In this document: piece by piece, positions 46,083 through 55,390 of the stretch
Layout of the letters: each line of letters opens with the position of its first letter
Position numbering within the stretch: the stretch's first letter is position 1
Origin: Methanogenium organophilum
Lineage (GTDB): Archaea; Halobacteriota; Methanomicrobia; Methanomicrobiales; Methanomicrobiaceae
Reading direction: 5' to 3'
NCBI RefSeq assembly: GCF_026684035.1
Contig: NZ_CP113361.1
Span: 1,054,001-1,118,000, forward strand
DNA length: 64,000 nt
Position numbers and translations under genes: made by a program
Notes under the pieces: model-generated
What the model was told of the DNA's origin: nothing
The model's input: the letters and a program-made list of their open reading frames with translations, nothing else
Database searches by the model: none

Positions 46083-47648
46083 ATGGAAGAGATTATGTAC
46101 ACTTCACGGTCCAGGGATCCTGACATAGACAGGAAATATGAAGAGGCCCTGGTCGCAGTAGAATCTGAACTGGGTCAGGTCCACCCGGCACGGGTGGCAG
46201 GAGAAGAGATATTTGCAGATGAGACCTTTACCGTCTGGTCGCCCATAGAGGACGGTCTGAAGATCGGTGTGTTCCAGCAGTGTGGGGAAATAACGGCAAA
46301 GGCTGCATTCAAGGCCGCATGTGATGCATACACGGCATGGTCGCAGACACCGTTCGAGGTCAGGTGCGCACATATTGAGGCAGCAGCCGATCAGATGGAA
46401 GAGGACTTCTTCCGGCTGGCAGCGACAATTACCCTTGAATGCGCAAAGACCAGAACCGAGGCACTGGCGGAGACCGGTGAGGCGGTGGCGCTTCTGCGTT
46501 ACTATTCATCTGTAATCCGTGAACAGAACGGATTTCGCCAGCCGATGCCTGCAGACACCGAAACCGACAGATATGAGAGCGTTTTGCGCCCGTATGGAGC
46601 ATTGGCAGTGATTTCGCCCTTCAATTTCCCTCTGGCACTGGGGGCGGGAGCGTCCGCCGCGGCTCTCATTACCGGCAACACAACCGTCATGAAACCTGCT
46701 TCTGCAGCGCCGCTGTCCATGCTTACCTTCTGCCAAATCCTGGAAGAGGCAGGGATGCCGGAGGGTGCGGCAAACTGCATCACCGGGAGTGGCCCGGTAT
46801 TTGGGGAGATAATATCCCGCTCGCCCGATTGTGCCGGAGTAACTTTCACCGGGTCCCGGGACGCTGGTAGGTGGCTGCAGCAAGAGTACACCACCTGGCA
46901 ACCATACCCGAAACCGATGATCCTTGAAATGGGAAGCAAGAATCCCTGTATAGTCACCGCACAGGCGGACCTGAAAAAAGCGGCAGAGAGCATCTGCCGG
47001 GGTGCCTTTGGATACAGTGGCCAGAAATGCAGTGCCACCTCACGAGTATATGTAGAAAAAACAGTCTTTGCATCCTTTGCAGAACTGCTCGCAAACCGAG
47101 CCGCGCACTGCACCGTTGGTGATCCGAGGGCAAAGGGGGTTTTCATGGGGCCGCTCATCAACACAGCAGCGCGGGAACGGTTTGATGCAGCTGTTGCATC
47201 CGTAATAGATGCAGGGGGAGAGGTCCTCTCAGGCGGGCAGAGTTACTCAGGGGAAGAGACACACGGTGCACAGTTTGCAGAACCCACCATCGTCGCAGGC
47301 ATACCGGATGACCATCCGGTGATAACAACCGAACTTTTTGCCCCTCTGGTGGCACTTGCTCCGTTCACCACAATGCAGGAGGCGCTGCATTTAGCCAATG
47401 ATACCGAATACGGTTTGACGGCAGGAATATTCTCACAAGATAAAGCAGAAGTAGAGGCATTCTTCTCGGGAATCCGTTTCGGTGTCTGTTATGCCAACCG
47501 GGAAGGCGGTGCGACAACCGGCGGATGGCCCGGCTACCAGTCATTTGGGGGATGGAACGGCAGCGGGTCTACCGGAAAAGGTGTTGGAGGGCCATATTAT
47601 CTTCTTTCCTACATGCGAGAACAGGCTCAGTCAAGACACGCCGGGTGA
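46083..47648 (+). CDS. 1-pyrroline-5-carboxylate dehydrogenase-type aldehyde dehydrogenase
   Basis: About 521 residues from the ATG at 46083; other starts at 46047 (GTG), 46065 and 46095 are possible. It has ISPFNFPLALGAG, the NAD-fold TFTGSRDAGRWLQ, the catalytic Glu in LEMGSKNPCIV and the catalytic Cys in GYSGQKCSATSRV. GQKCSA and the end GWNGSGSTGKGVGGPYYLLSY resemble glutamate-semialdehyde/P5C dehydrogenase (RocA, PutA C-part). It oxidises P5C to glutamate. The next gene is proline dehydrogenase. Confidence 0.88.
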   Translation: MEEIMYTSRSRDPDIDRKYEEALVAVESELGQVHPARVAGEEIFADETFTVWSPIEDGLKIGVFQQCGEITAKAAFKAACDAYTAWSQTPFEVRCAHIEAAADQMEEDFFRLAATITLECAKTRTEALAETGEAVALLRYYSSVIREQNGFRQPMPADTETDRYESVLRPYGALAVISPFNFPLALGAGASAAALITGNTTVMKPASAAPLSMLTFCQILEEAGMPEGAANCITGSGPVFGEIISRSPDCAGVTFTGSRDAGRWLQQEYTTWQPYPKPMILEMGSKNPCIVTAQADLKKAAESICRGAFGYSGQKCSATSRVYVEKTVFASFAELLANRAAHCTVGDPRAKGVFMGPLINTAARERFDAAVASVIDAGGEVLSGGQSYSGEETHGAQFAEPTIVAGIPDDHPVITTELFAPLVALAPFTTMQEALHLANDTEYGLTAGIFSQDKAEVEAFFSGIRFGVCYANREGGATTGGWPGYQSFGGWNGSGSTGKGVGGPYYLLSYMREQAQSRHAG

Positions 47649-47656
47649 TCACGGTG

Positions 47657-48475
47657 ATGAGAAGTATACGGCCTGTTACGGGCAGATGGCATCTCGCAGG
47701 TCTGAAGGAGGCCATATCCTGGTGCAGAGTATGTAATGAGCGGGGAATTTCGGGGATTATGCACCCACTGGGTGAATTTGCAGAAGACCAGGAAGCAGCT
47801 GAAGAATCCGGCCGCGCTTATGAGGACTGTATCTCTGCCATTCACCAGCATGGACTGAACGCGTCGGTGGCAGTGAAACCTTCCGCCATCGGGGCAGCCC
47901 TGCAACCGCAGACATTTCAGGAACTCCTTGAACAGATTATCTCCCAGGCAACGGCAAAACGGGTAGCTGTCGGTATCGACATGGAAGGGACGCCGCTGGT
48001 ACAGGACACTATTAAGGGAGCAATCCGGGCAGCAGAACAGGGATACGCCATAACTCTTACATTACAGGCATATCTGGAGCGGACACCAGCAGATATCAGC
48101 CTCATGGCGGACAAAGGGATCAGCGTCCGCCTCGTAAAGGGCACCTACATCGGCGATCTGCACCAGCGCGATGAGATTACCGAAGCATTCAAAAATCAGG
48201 CGTTCCTGCTTGCACGTATGCATCAGGATTTTGCTGTCGGCACCCAGGACATGGATTTGATCCAGTGGCTACAGGACTCCATACCGGAAGCACGATCACG
48301 CATAACCTTCGGATTTTTAAAAGGTCTCGGGACAGAGACAATGCTCGGAATGGCCAATGCCGGATGGAAGGTGCAGGAATATATACCCTACGGCGAAAAT
48401 CACGGGACATATGACCGGAGACGCGAGATCTATCTTGCTTCCCTCACAAGCTCTCGAATACGGCCGCTTCCCTGA
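47657..48475 (+). CDS. Proline dehydrogenase (PutA/PRODH family)
   Basis: 272 residues, FAD-dependent TIM barrel. Family marks: SGIMHPLGEFAED near the start, VGIDMEGTPLVQDT, the RLVKGTYIG strand, FGFLKGLGTETM and the final YIPYGENHGTYDRRREIY, where the paired Arg holds the proline carboxylate. It starts with the ATG at 47657, 8 bases after the dehydrogenase stop and with ggtgatc before it. Oxidises proline to P5C, which the preceding gene's product turns into glutamate. The electron acceptor in an anaerobe is unknown. Confidence 0.87.
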   Translation: MRSIRPVTGRWHLAGLKEAISWCRVCNERGISGIMHPLGEFAEDQEAAEESGRAYEDCISAIHQHGLNASVAVKPSAIGAALQPQTFQELLEQIISQATAKRVAVGIDMEGTPLVQDTIKGAIRAAEQGYAITLTLQAYLERTPADISLMADKGISVRLVKGTYIGDLHQRDEITEAFKNQAFLLARMHQDFAVGTQDMDLIQWLQDSIPEARSRITFGFLKGLGTETMLGMANAGWKVQEYIPYGENHGTYDRRREIYLASLTSSRIRPLP

Positions 48476-48665
48476 TATGATAGGGAAATACCCGCAGAAC
48501 GAATCCAATCCCACCCATTTCTTACGGTTACAAAAATCAGCGTCTATTTTTAACCAGGGATAGTAAAATCACCCAGAAAGTGCACGATTTGACCAGAAAA
48601 GGGCACAAAAATAGTTATTACTTAAAGAACAGAACATTCGTATGCACTCTGATGAGGAGACCGCC

Positions 48666-49901
48666 ATGCAGTACCGCACTGTCCCCAAAACAGGAGACCG
48701 TCTCTCGGTACTGGGATTCGGGGCGATGCGCCTTCCCATGAAGGGTCGTGCCATCGATGAGGAACGCGCTACGGCCCTCATTCGTGCAGCAACAGTCGGC
48801 GGGATAAATTATATCGACACCGCGGTGCCCTACCACATGGGAACTTCAGAAGCATTCGTCGGCCGTGCGCTTGCGGGAAAATACCGGGAACAGGTAAAGG
48901 TGGCAACCAAACTGCCGCCATGGACCACACACAGCCGGGCCGATATGGATGCAACCCTTGCCGCCCAGTGTTCCCGTCTGAAAACCCATTCTATAGACTA
49001 TTATCTATTGCACAGCCTGAACCGGGAGAACTGGGATAAACTGCTTACCCTCGGGGTGATGAACTTTCTGGATGAAGCAGAGAAGTCCGGTCGCATCAAG
49101 AATGCGGGGTTCTCCTTTCACGGCGACCCGGAAACCTTTCAGGAAATCGTGGATGCCCGTGACTGGGTCTTCTGCCAGATACAGTATAATATTCTCGATG
49201 AAGAACACCAGGCAGGAACCAGAGGGCTCCGGTATGCCGCAAAAAATGACCTTGCCGTGATGGTGATGGAACCACTGCGGGGCGGCATGCTCGCGAATAC
49301 TGTCCCGCCTGCGGCACAGGCGTGCTACGATGCGGCTCCTGTGCAGCGCAGCCCCGCCACGCACGCCCTGCGCTGGGTGATGAACCACCCGGATGTGACC
49401 GTTGTTCTCTCCGGGATGAGTGATGAAGCACAGCTCATCGAGAATCTGCAGACTGCCCGTGAGGCACGTCCCGAATCGCTCACACCGGATGAGGAAACGA
49501 TGATGAGGATGGCACGGGATGCCTGGCGACGGGCAATGCAGATTCCCTGCACGGGATGCGGGTATTGCATGCCATGCCCGTACGGGGTGAACATCCCGGA
49601 GTGTTTTAATCTCTGGAACAACCACTCTCTGAGGGAACAGAAGCGGGGTGCGAAGACTGAGTACGCAATTCGCCTCGGCGGCGGACTCGGAGACTCTCCC
49701 GGAAACGCCGGCCTCTGTCGGGACTGCGGGAGATGTAAGGTACGCTGTCCGCAGCAAATTCCGATTCCAAGCGCACTAAGGGAGATGCAACATATGTATG
49801 AAGGCCCGTTCTGGGGGGCTAAAAAGGTATTTATCTCCTATGCCGCCGGGATTGCCACCCGGATACTGGCACACCGGGCACACCAGGGACGTGACAAATA
49901 A
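48666..49901 (+). CDS. Aldo/keto reductase with Fe-S domain, copy 2
   Basis: 411 residues from the ATG at 48666, 7 bases after gaggag; an ATG at 48642 lies in frame but has no ribosome site. Colinear with the protein at 4333-5526 (YRTVPKTGDRLSVLGFGAMR against YRTIPKTGDKLSILGYGCMR). The C-terminal clusters C-T-G-C-G-Y-C-M-P-C and C-R-D-C-G-R-C-K-V-R-C show the same ferredoxin pattern. Its stop overlaps the next ATG (TAATG). Confidence 0.92.
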   Translation: MQYRTVPKTGDRLSVLGFGAMRLPMKGRAIDEERATALIRAATVGGINYIDTAVPYHMGTSEAFVGRALAGKYREQVKVATKLPPWTTHSRADMDATLAAQCSRLKTHSIDYYLLHSLNRENWDKLLTLGVMNFLDEAEKSGRIKNAGFSFHGDPETFQEIVDARDWVFCQIQYNILDEEHQAGTRGLRYAAKNDLAVMVMEPLRGGMLANTVPPAAQACYDAAPVQRSPATHALRWVMNHPDVTVVLSGMSDEAQLIENLQTAREARPESLTPDEETMMRMARDAWRRAMQIPCTGCGYCMPCPYGVNIPECFNLWNNHSLREQKRGAKTEYAIRLGGGLGDSPGNAGLCRDCGRCKVRCPQQIPIPSALREMQHMYEGPFWGAKKVFISYAAGIATRILAHRAHQGRDK

Positions 49902-50506
49902 TGCAGGAATTACAGATTGAATGGAACGGCAGAACCGTCACCGTGGACGGAAAAGCATCGACAGAGACTGACCGGTTTGTTGAGATGCTCGCAGATGAGA
50001 TATGGAAGTACAGCGGATATACCATAACAAGCGGATATGCAGCATCTCTCTTCGGTCATACCGGGCCGTGCGAAGAGGTTGAGTTCACCCTCCCCATCAT
50101 CTGCCGGGACCGCTTCTATGCCATGATCGAGTCCCTCTATGAGGCAGGATATCATGTGATGAATCCGGGGGAAGGTGAGGAATGGTTCCGCCTCTTTACT
50201 TCCGGTGCGGGTATCCGCATCGCACGGGAAGAGGGATATTTCCCGAATGTGCATATCCGGGCAAACCCACGTGACACTGACCGTTACGCCTACCTCAAAC
50301 GCCTGAAGGTGATGGTGAACGGGAAACGTTTCTTTGCAGCACCCCTCGAACTCCTCATACCCTTCATCCTGATGCCGGGTGACCGGGGTACCCCCGAACA
50401 GGCAGCATACCTCTATACCACCTGCAAAGACCATATCGACGAGACCGATATGCAGAACTGGATGGACCATCTCGGTGTCGAGCGTAGCCTCCTCCCGGTC
50501 CAATAA
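49901..50506 (+). CDS. Hypothetical protein, possible nucleotidyltransferase-like fold
   Basis: 201 residues, coupled to the aldo/keto reductase through TAATG. SGYAASLFGHTGPCEEVEFTLP resembles the G-x-A-A-x-L-x-G-x-x-R-x-T-x-D-x-D start of minimal nucleotidyltransferases, with E-x-E in place of the usual D-x-D. A later KVMVNGKRFFAAPLELLIPF is also like that superfamily. I cannot name the family with confidence, and the catalytic acids are changed. Expression with a ferredoxin-linked reductase gives no clear clue. Confidence 0.7.
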   Translation: MQELQIEWNGRTVTVDGKASTETDRFVEMLADEIWKYSGYTITSGYAASLFGHTGPCEEVEFTLPIICRDRFYAMIESLYEAGYHVMNPGEGEEWFRLFTSGAGIRIAREEGYFPNVHIRANPRDTDRYAYLKRLKVMVNGKRFFAAPLELLIPFILMPGDRGTPEQAAYLYTTCKDHIDETDMQNWMDHLGVERSLLPVQ

Positions 50507-50730
50507 CAATAATCCTTTTTTAATATCTTCTCCATCAGTAATTCTCAAATAATATCTGCTACAACAGGGTCGGAATTACAATATCGTCCGTTACAGGCCG
50601 GAGTTCTGCCTCCCAAGGTCCCGGACAGGAAAAGAGGTACGGAGGTACACTCTCATGTTTTCCCGTTCTTTACTGTCCATTTCCCAAATAACAACACATA
50701 TGTCCTTTTCACAGAATACGTAACATTAAT

Positions 50731-51801
50731 ATGCCCCGGACAAAGAGCATTCAGGAATACAAGGAATCGCCGTGGGGTCCTCTACGGTCACTTGTTGCAG
50801 GCGCCGCCATATTTGTGATTCTCGTCGGAATCACGATGTTTACCGATATCTTTTCCGTGATCCTGCTGGGGCTGGTGCTCGCCTTTCTCGCAGCACCCTT
50901 GCTCGTCTGGCTGGAGGGGAAGAAGATACCCATATGGGCAGGCACCGGCATCATCACCCTGTTCTATCTCCTTATCGGCATTGGACTCTTTTTACTCTCG
51001 GCTGCCTCACTCGTAGTCTTTGCCAATGAAATTCCGAAATATCAGGAAGAGCTAAGCGCAAATATCTCCAGTCTAATTGCGTTTCTGGGAAATTATGGCA
51101 TATCCCTCCACGATATTATCGGGCCGGACACCATTAAACTCCAGACCTTTGTGGAACCCGCGATGACACTTGCAGGCGATATCTCGGCAGTGGTCGTTAA
51201 CGGGTTCTTCGTTCTTGTAGTCACCGCCTTCATCCTCCTCGAACTACCAACCCTGCAGGAGAAACTGAACAGTTCATTCGGTCCGAAAAGCAGTGTCAGC
51301 CGCAACCTGCCCACTCTCATCCGCAACACCTACGATGTCATGATGGTGCGGACAAAGACCAATGTCGTCCTTGGCGGCTCAATCGGTGCATTTTTCTATG
51401 TGGTTGGCATTGATCTCGCAGTACTCTGGGGAGTTCTCACGATCATTCTCAGTTATATTCCCTATATTGGCCTCTTCATCGCCTGTGTACCCGCTGTGAT
51501 CCTCGCATGGCTGGAGTTCGGGTGGGGAGGCGTTCTTCTCGTCCTCGCAGGGATTGCCATCCTCAACTTCGTCATCGAAAACATCGTCTTTGCAAAAATT
51601 GCAGCAAACGATATGCGTCTCACCCCGCTTGCGGTCGTCATCGCCCTTTTAATCTGGACAGCGGTCCTTGGCATTGTCGGCATGTTCCTTGCAATACCAC
51701 TGACCGTCATTATGCGGACCCTGCTTGAAGGAGACGATCGCACCCGCTGGCTTGCCGTCCTGATGAGTGACGACGAGCCAGACGGAGAGCCTGAAAAATA
51801 G
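50731..51801 (+). CDS. AI-2E family (YdiK/PerM-like) membrane protein
   Basis: 356 residues with about seven membrane helices: FVILVGITMFTDIFSVILLG, AGTGIITLFYLLIGIGLFLL and the conserved end LAVVIALLIWTAVLGIVGMFLAIPLTVIMRTLLE, read in parts. The family contains AI-2 exporters and Na+/H+ or lactate permeases with little sequence to tell them apart. Start ATG at 50731, with only a short leader after a tacgtaacattaat stretch. Convergent with the soluble kinase gene. Confidence 0.87.
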   Translation: MPRTKSIQEYKESPWGPLRSLVAGAAIFVILVGITMFTDIFSVILLGLVLAFLAAPLLVWLEGKKIPIWAGTGIITLFYLLIGIGLFLLSAASLVVFANEIPKYQEELSANISSLIAFLGNYGISLHDIIGPDTIKLQTFVEPAMTLAGDISAVVVNGFFVLVVTAFILLELPTLQEKLNSSFGPKSSVSRNLPTLIRNTYDVMMVRTKTNVVLGGSIGAFFYVVGIDLAVLWGVLTIILSYIPYIGLFIACVPAVILAWLEFGWGGVLLVLAGIAILNFVIENIVFAKIAANDMRLTPLAVVIALLIWTAVLGIVGMFLAIPLTVIMRTLLEGDDRTRWLAVLMSDDEPDGEPEK

Positions 51802-51825
51802 GTTCCCGTACCTTTTCCCCTCTGT

Positions 51826-53268
51826 TCAGGAGGAAAACACGGAACTCCGTGAAATTTTCCAGTTTTCCGGAGGTACGGTAAGAGAAAAGACAGCACCCCT
51901 CCCTTCATTACCCGTTTCCTGGATAGTGATGCCGCTGACAGAAAGGATCTCCCGTGCGAGGTACAATCCATACCGGGTTTTTATTCCAACACCCCGTGAA
52001 AATATCTTGTTTTTCCGATCATCAGGGATACCGATGCCATCATCGGAGACAGTGATGACAGCACTGCCCTCTGGTGTAAGGGTGCAGGAGACCATGATTG
52101 TACTCACGTCACCCCCATGCCGGACCGCATTCGTAAAGAGTTCATGCATCACCCGCTCCAGCATTGGATCCGCATAGACACTGATATTCCGGCAGGTACA
52201 GGTTATCGTAAGAGAGGATAATTCATCAGACAAAGCGGCAACACGGTCCACCATCACTCCAATATCCTGCCAGGCATGGGGCTTCGAACCGAGATCTTCA
52301 TAGTCGCGGGTGAAGACGATCTGGTGTTCTATTGCGAGCGCAGCCTCATTGATCTTTGCGAGCTGAACCCAGGTATCGGAGTCCGGGTCCACCTCACCAG
52401 TCATTTCCATAATATCAAAGAGCATCCGGATGACCGTCACCTGATTGAGAATATCGTGCCGGGTCACTGATGAGAGCATTGCAATCTTCTTTTGCGCCTC
52501 ACGGATAGCCTCATCCTTCTTCACCGTATCCGTAATATCCTGATGGATTCCCACCACCCGGAGGACCGGCTTTGCATCCGGACTCCAGAATACCTGCCAT
52601 TGTGAACGGACCCATACCCAGCTGCCATTCCTATGTCGCAACCGCATTTTCAGGGAGCCAGTCGGTCGTTTGCCCCTGCTCCATCCTGAGAAAAGGCTGA
52701 GAAAGGTATCCCTGTCATCCGGATGCAGATACTCCAGGAACGCATCGACGGTAAGTGGGTTCAGCTTCTCGGGCAGATAGCCAATCATATTCGCCCAACG
52801 CCCATCAACTCTCATCTCACCGGACCGGACGTTCATATCCCAGGTCGCAAGGTCAGCACACTTGATAGCGAGATTGAGCCGTTCATCATTATGCTGCGGT
52901 GCATTCAACGTGCCCACGTTTTCAGAAACCGGAATGAGATGGAAAGAGTACCATTCTCCGTCATTTTCAGACCCGCAGGACACCATGACATCAAGGGGTC
53001 TGCCGGGATTCTTTCGTCCCGCGGGGATACCTGAATAGGTGAATGTTCCGGTTTTCCGGGTTTTGCAGGAGATATCTTCCCAACCACTGAGACCAACCGG
53101 GATAAGAAAAGAGATCGCTGGTTTACCGAACAATCCATCCGGCGATGCACACCCCAGAATCCGAGCTGCCACAGCATTGGCCCAGATAATCGCTCCATCC
53201 GGATCTGCGAACAGCAGACCATATGGTGCATTCTCACAGAATTCACGACACCTGTCCGCCAGGGGCAT
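51826..53268 (-). CDS. Soluble PAS-domain histidine kinase
   Basis: 480 residues from the ATG at 53268 (gaagga upstream); a TTG at 53286 would add six residues. The first PAS-like domain begins FCENAPYGLLFADPDG, and a PAC-bearing PAS domain (GEMRVDGRWANMIGY with LRHRNGSWVWVRSQW) follows. The H-box VTRHDILNQ, N-box ELFTNAVRHGG and G-box SDDGIGIPD complete the kinase. No membrane helix. Divergent from the transporter/binding-protein pair with 211 bases between, so control of that pair is possible. No response regulator neighbour. Confidence 0.9.
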   Translation of the reverse strand: MPLADRCREFCENAPYGLLFADPDGAIIWANAVAARILGCASPDGLFGKPAISFLIPVGLSGWEDISCKTRKTGTFTYSGIPAGRKNPGRPLDVMVSCGSENDGEWYSFHLIPVSENVGTLNAPQHNDERLNLAIKCADLATWDMNVRSGEMRVDGRWANMIGYLPEKLNPLTVDAFLEYLHPDDRDTFLSLFSGWSRGKRPTGSLKMRLRHRNGSWVWVRSQWQVFWSPDAKPVLRVVGIHQDITDTVKKDEAIREAQKKIAMLSSVTRHDILNQVTVIRMLFDIMEMTGEVDPDSDTWVQLAKINEAALAIEHQIVFTRDYEDLGSKPHAWQDIGVMVDRVAALSDELSSLTITCTCRNISVYADPMLERVMHELFTNAVRHGGDVSTIMVSCTLTPEGSAVITVSDDGIGIPDDRKNKIFSRGVGIKTRYGLYLAREILSVSGITIQETGNEGRGAVFSLTVPPENWKISRSSVFSS

Positions 53269-53479
53269 ATCTTTTCCTTCAGACAACTAGAACACCTTTT
53301 CAGGAGAAACAGGCATGGACCCATCACAGACCAGACCAATAAACATCCTCTATATTATTAGTACTATGGAATACAGACTAAAAAAAGTTCAGCATCATAC
53401 GCATGCGCCAAATGGTTTCATTATCAATAAATACTCACAATAAAAGACACTATCCATTATTCGAGAGAAATCCAGAGAA

Positions 53480-55390
53480 ATGACTGGAAAAATCCGTCAT
53501 AATATTAAATACAGGGCTCACGACTATATCCGATTTCTCGGCCCCGGCCTTCTGCTGGCAGTCGCTGCCGCAGGCGAGAGCGGTATAGCAGAGGCTGTCG
53601 AAATTGGCGCCCACTTCGGTTATGCCCTCATATGGGTCATTGCAATCACCCTCATCTATAAATTTGCATTCGTAAACGGCATTGCCCGCTACACAATGAT
53701 CACCGGAAAAACCATCTTCCAAGGTCTCATCTCCATTCCCGGCCCGAAAAACTGGGGAGGCATTCTTGTGATGGCTATCTATTTCCTTGAGATGTTTGCC
53801 TTTGCAGGGATGTTGCTTTTGGGTGGTATTTTTATTGATTACATCATCCCAGGCATCAACTCGACTGAGATGATCGTCTTCATCTCTCTTTCGGCTATCC
53901 TGATCCTGCTCTGGAAAGAGTCATACGAACGGCTGGAACACACAATTGTTGCAATTGCTCTCCTCCTCTTCATAGGAATTGCCTTCTCCCTCACACAGTT
54001 TCCCATCTCCCTGAGTGCGATGATTCCAGGACTGGTTCCCCATATCCCTCCCTCGTCTCTCCTCTCCATTATGGCTCTTATGGGTGCGGTTGGTTCATCC
54101 CTGAACCTTCTCTTATACTCCATCTGGCTTAAAGAGAAGATAGGCGATGAGAAGGGGCCGGCATTCTATCGGAAGGCAATTCAGGGGGTAAATCTGGACC
54201 TTATCATCGCCTTCCTCTTTGTGGGCATCATCACCGTTCTCTTTATTTCTCTTGGTGTCACCGGATTCTCCATCTCATACCTGGAACATGGAGAGGTATT
54301 CAGCGTTGACGCACTTATTGCTCAGGTGCTCTACGTCATATCCTCCATTCCATATGGACCACAAACCTTTCTTGCAACCGGCTACCTCATCATGTTTGGT
54401 GCTGTCCTCACGGGGATGGATGGCCGGGCACGAGCTATCTCTGAGGTTCTGCACACCGGATATGCGATGAAATGGGACGAGCGGACCACCTTCCGCCTCA
54501 TCCTTCTGCTCTTCACCATGATCATTGTGAGCGGCGTTCTTATCGGACAGCCGATGATGCTCGTCCACGGTGTATCAGCGATTGCCTCCGTGTTCTTTGC
54601 CGTGATGGGATTCATTATTATTTATCTTAATATGGAGATCAAAGAGCCGGAACGGCCCAACCGGCTCTGGACAGCGGTCATGACCATCGGTAGCCTGATC
54701 TTCCTCATGATGGCTCTCTTTATGGAAGAGGGCATCATAATGTTCGGCATTCCCCTTGCAGAACGCATGATCGTTGTTGCCTTTGTGGTCCTGATCTTTG
54801 CCGGTACCACCCTCTTCCGTGACCTCATCCAGGGAAACACGACCTGGATCGACCGATTTTGGACTGCCCTCATATTTGGAGCACTCTCCATCTACGGAAC
54901 CTTCCGGGGGATTCCATTTGAAGGGGTGATCATCAACTTCCGTGACTTGGGGCCAATACTTGCAGGAATTGTCGGAGGACCTGTCATCGGGGCAGCGGCG
55001 GGCATCATCGGTGCGGTATACCGCTACCAGATTCCCGGAATGGAGAAGACAGCCCTTGCCTGTGCTATCGCAACCATCGTGGCGGGTATTGTGGCAGGGT
55101 TTTTTACCCGAATGTTTCGTGGAGATATTACCTACCTTCGTGGATTCATTCTTATCGCCATTGTCGAAGCGATACACATCTTCATCATCGTGCCTCTCTT
55201 CTCTGACATTGGCACCTTTGCTGATTTTATGATCATCGTCCGGGCCACCCTACTGCCGATGATCTTCGCAAACACCCTCGGGGTAATACTCTTCTGCTAC
55301 ATCATCCAGATGAAAGGGTACTCTTTGACCACCCGGTTTACCAAAACACCTGAGGAGAAACCGCTACAGGAAACAGAGGGAGAGCAATGA
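53480..55390 (+). CDS. Nramp-like transporter fused to a 5TM-LYT (LytS-type) membrane domain
   Basis: 636 residues, nearly all membrane. Residues 1 to about 410 follow the Nramp layout: GPGLLLAVAAAGESGIAEAV aligns without gaps to the family's TM1, but the metal-binding D-P-G-N is replaced by G32-E-S-G35. The TM6 M-P-H region is S206-S-L208 followed by NLLLYS. From about 475 the sequence becomes a 5TMR-LYT domain (GIPFEGVIINFRDLGPILAG, GGPVIGAAAGIIGAVYRYQ), as in LytS-type sensors. Such a fusion and the altered sites make ordinary manganese or iron import unlikely. The gene overlaps the binding-protein gene by 4 bases (ATGA). Confidence 0.85.
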   Translation: MTGKIRHNIKYRAHDYIRFLGPGLLLAVAAAGESGIAEAVEIGAHFGYALIWVIAITLIYKFAFVNGIARYTMITGKTIFQGLISIPGPKNWGGILVMAIYFLEMFAFAGMLLLGGIFIDYIIPGINSTEMIVFISLSAILILLWKESYERLEHTIVAIALLLFIGIAFSLTQFPISLSAMIPGLVPHIPPSSLLSIMALMGAVGSSLNLLLYSIWLKEKIGDEKGPAFYRKAIQGVNLDLIIAFLFVGIITVLFISLGVTGFSISYLEHGEVFSVDALIAQVLYVISSIPYGPQTFLATGYLIMFGAVLTGMDGRARAISEVLHTGYAMKWDERTTFRLILLLFTMIIVSGVLIGQPMMLVHGVSAIASVFFAVMGFIIIYLNMEIKEPERPNRLWTAVMTIGSLIFLMMALFMEEGIIMFGIPLAERMIVVAFVVLIFAGTTLFRDLIQGNTTWIDRFWTALIFGALSIYGTFRGIPFEGVIINFRDLGPILAGIVGGPVIGAAAGIIGAVYRYQIPGMEKTALACAIATIVAGIVAGFFTRMFRGDITYLRGFILIAIVEAIHIFIIVPLFSDIGTFADFMIIVRATLLPMIFANTLGVILFCYIIQMKGYSLTTRFTKTPEEKPLQETEGEQ

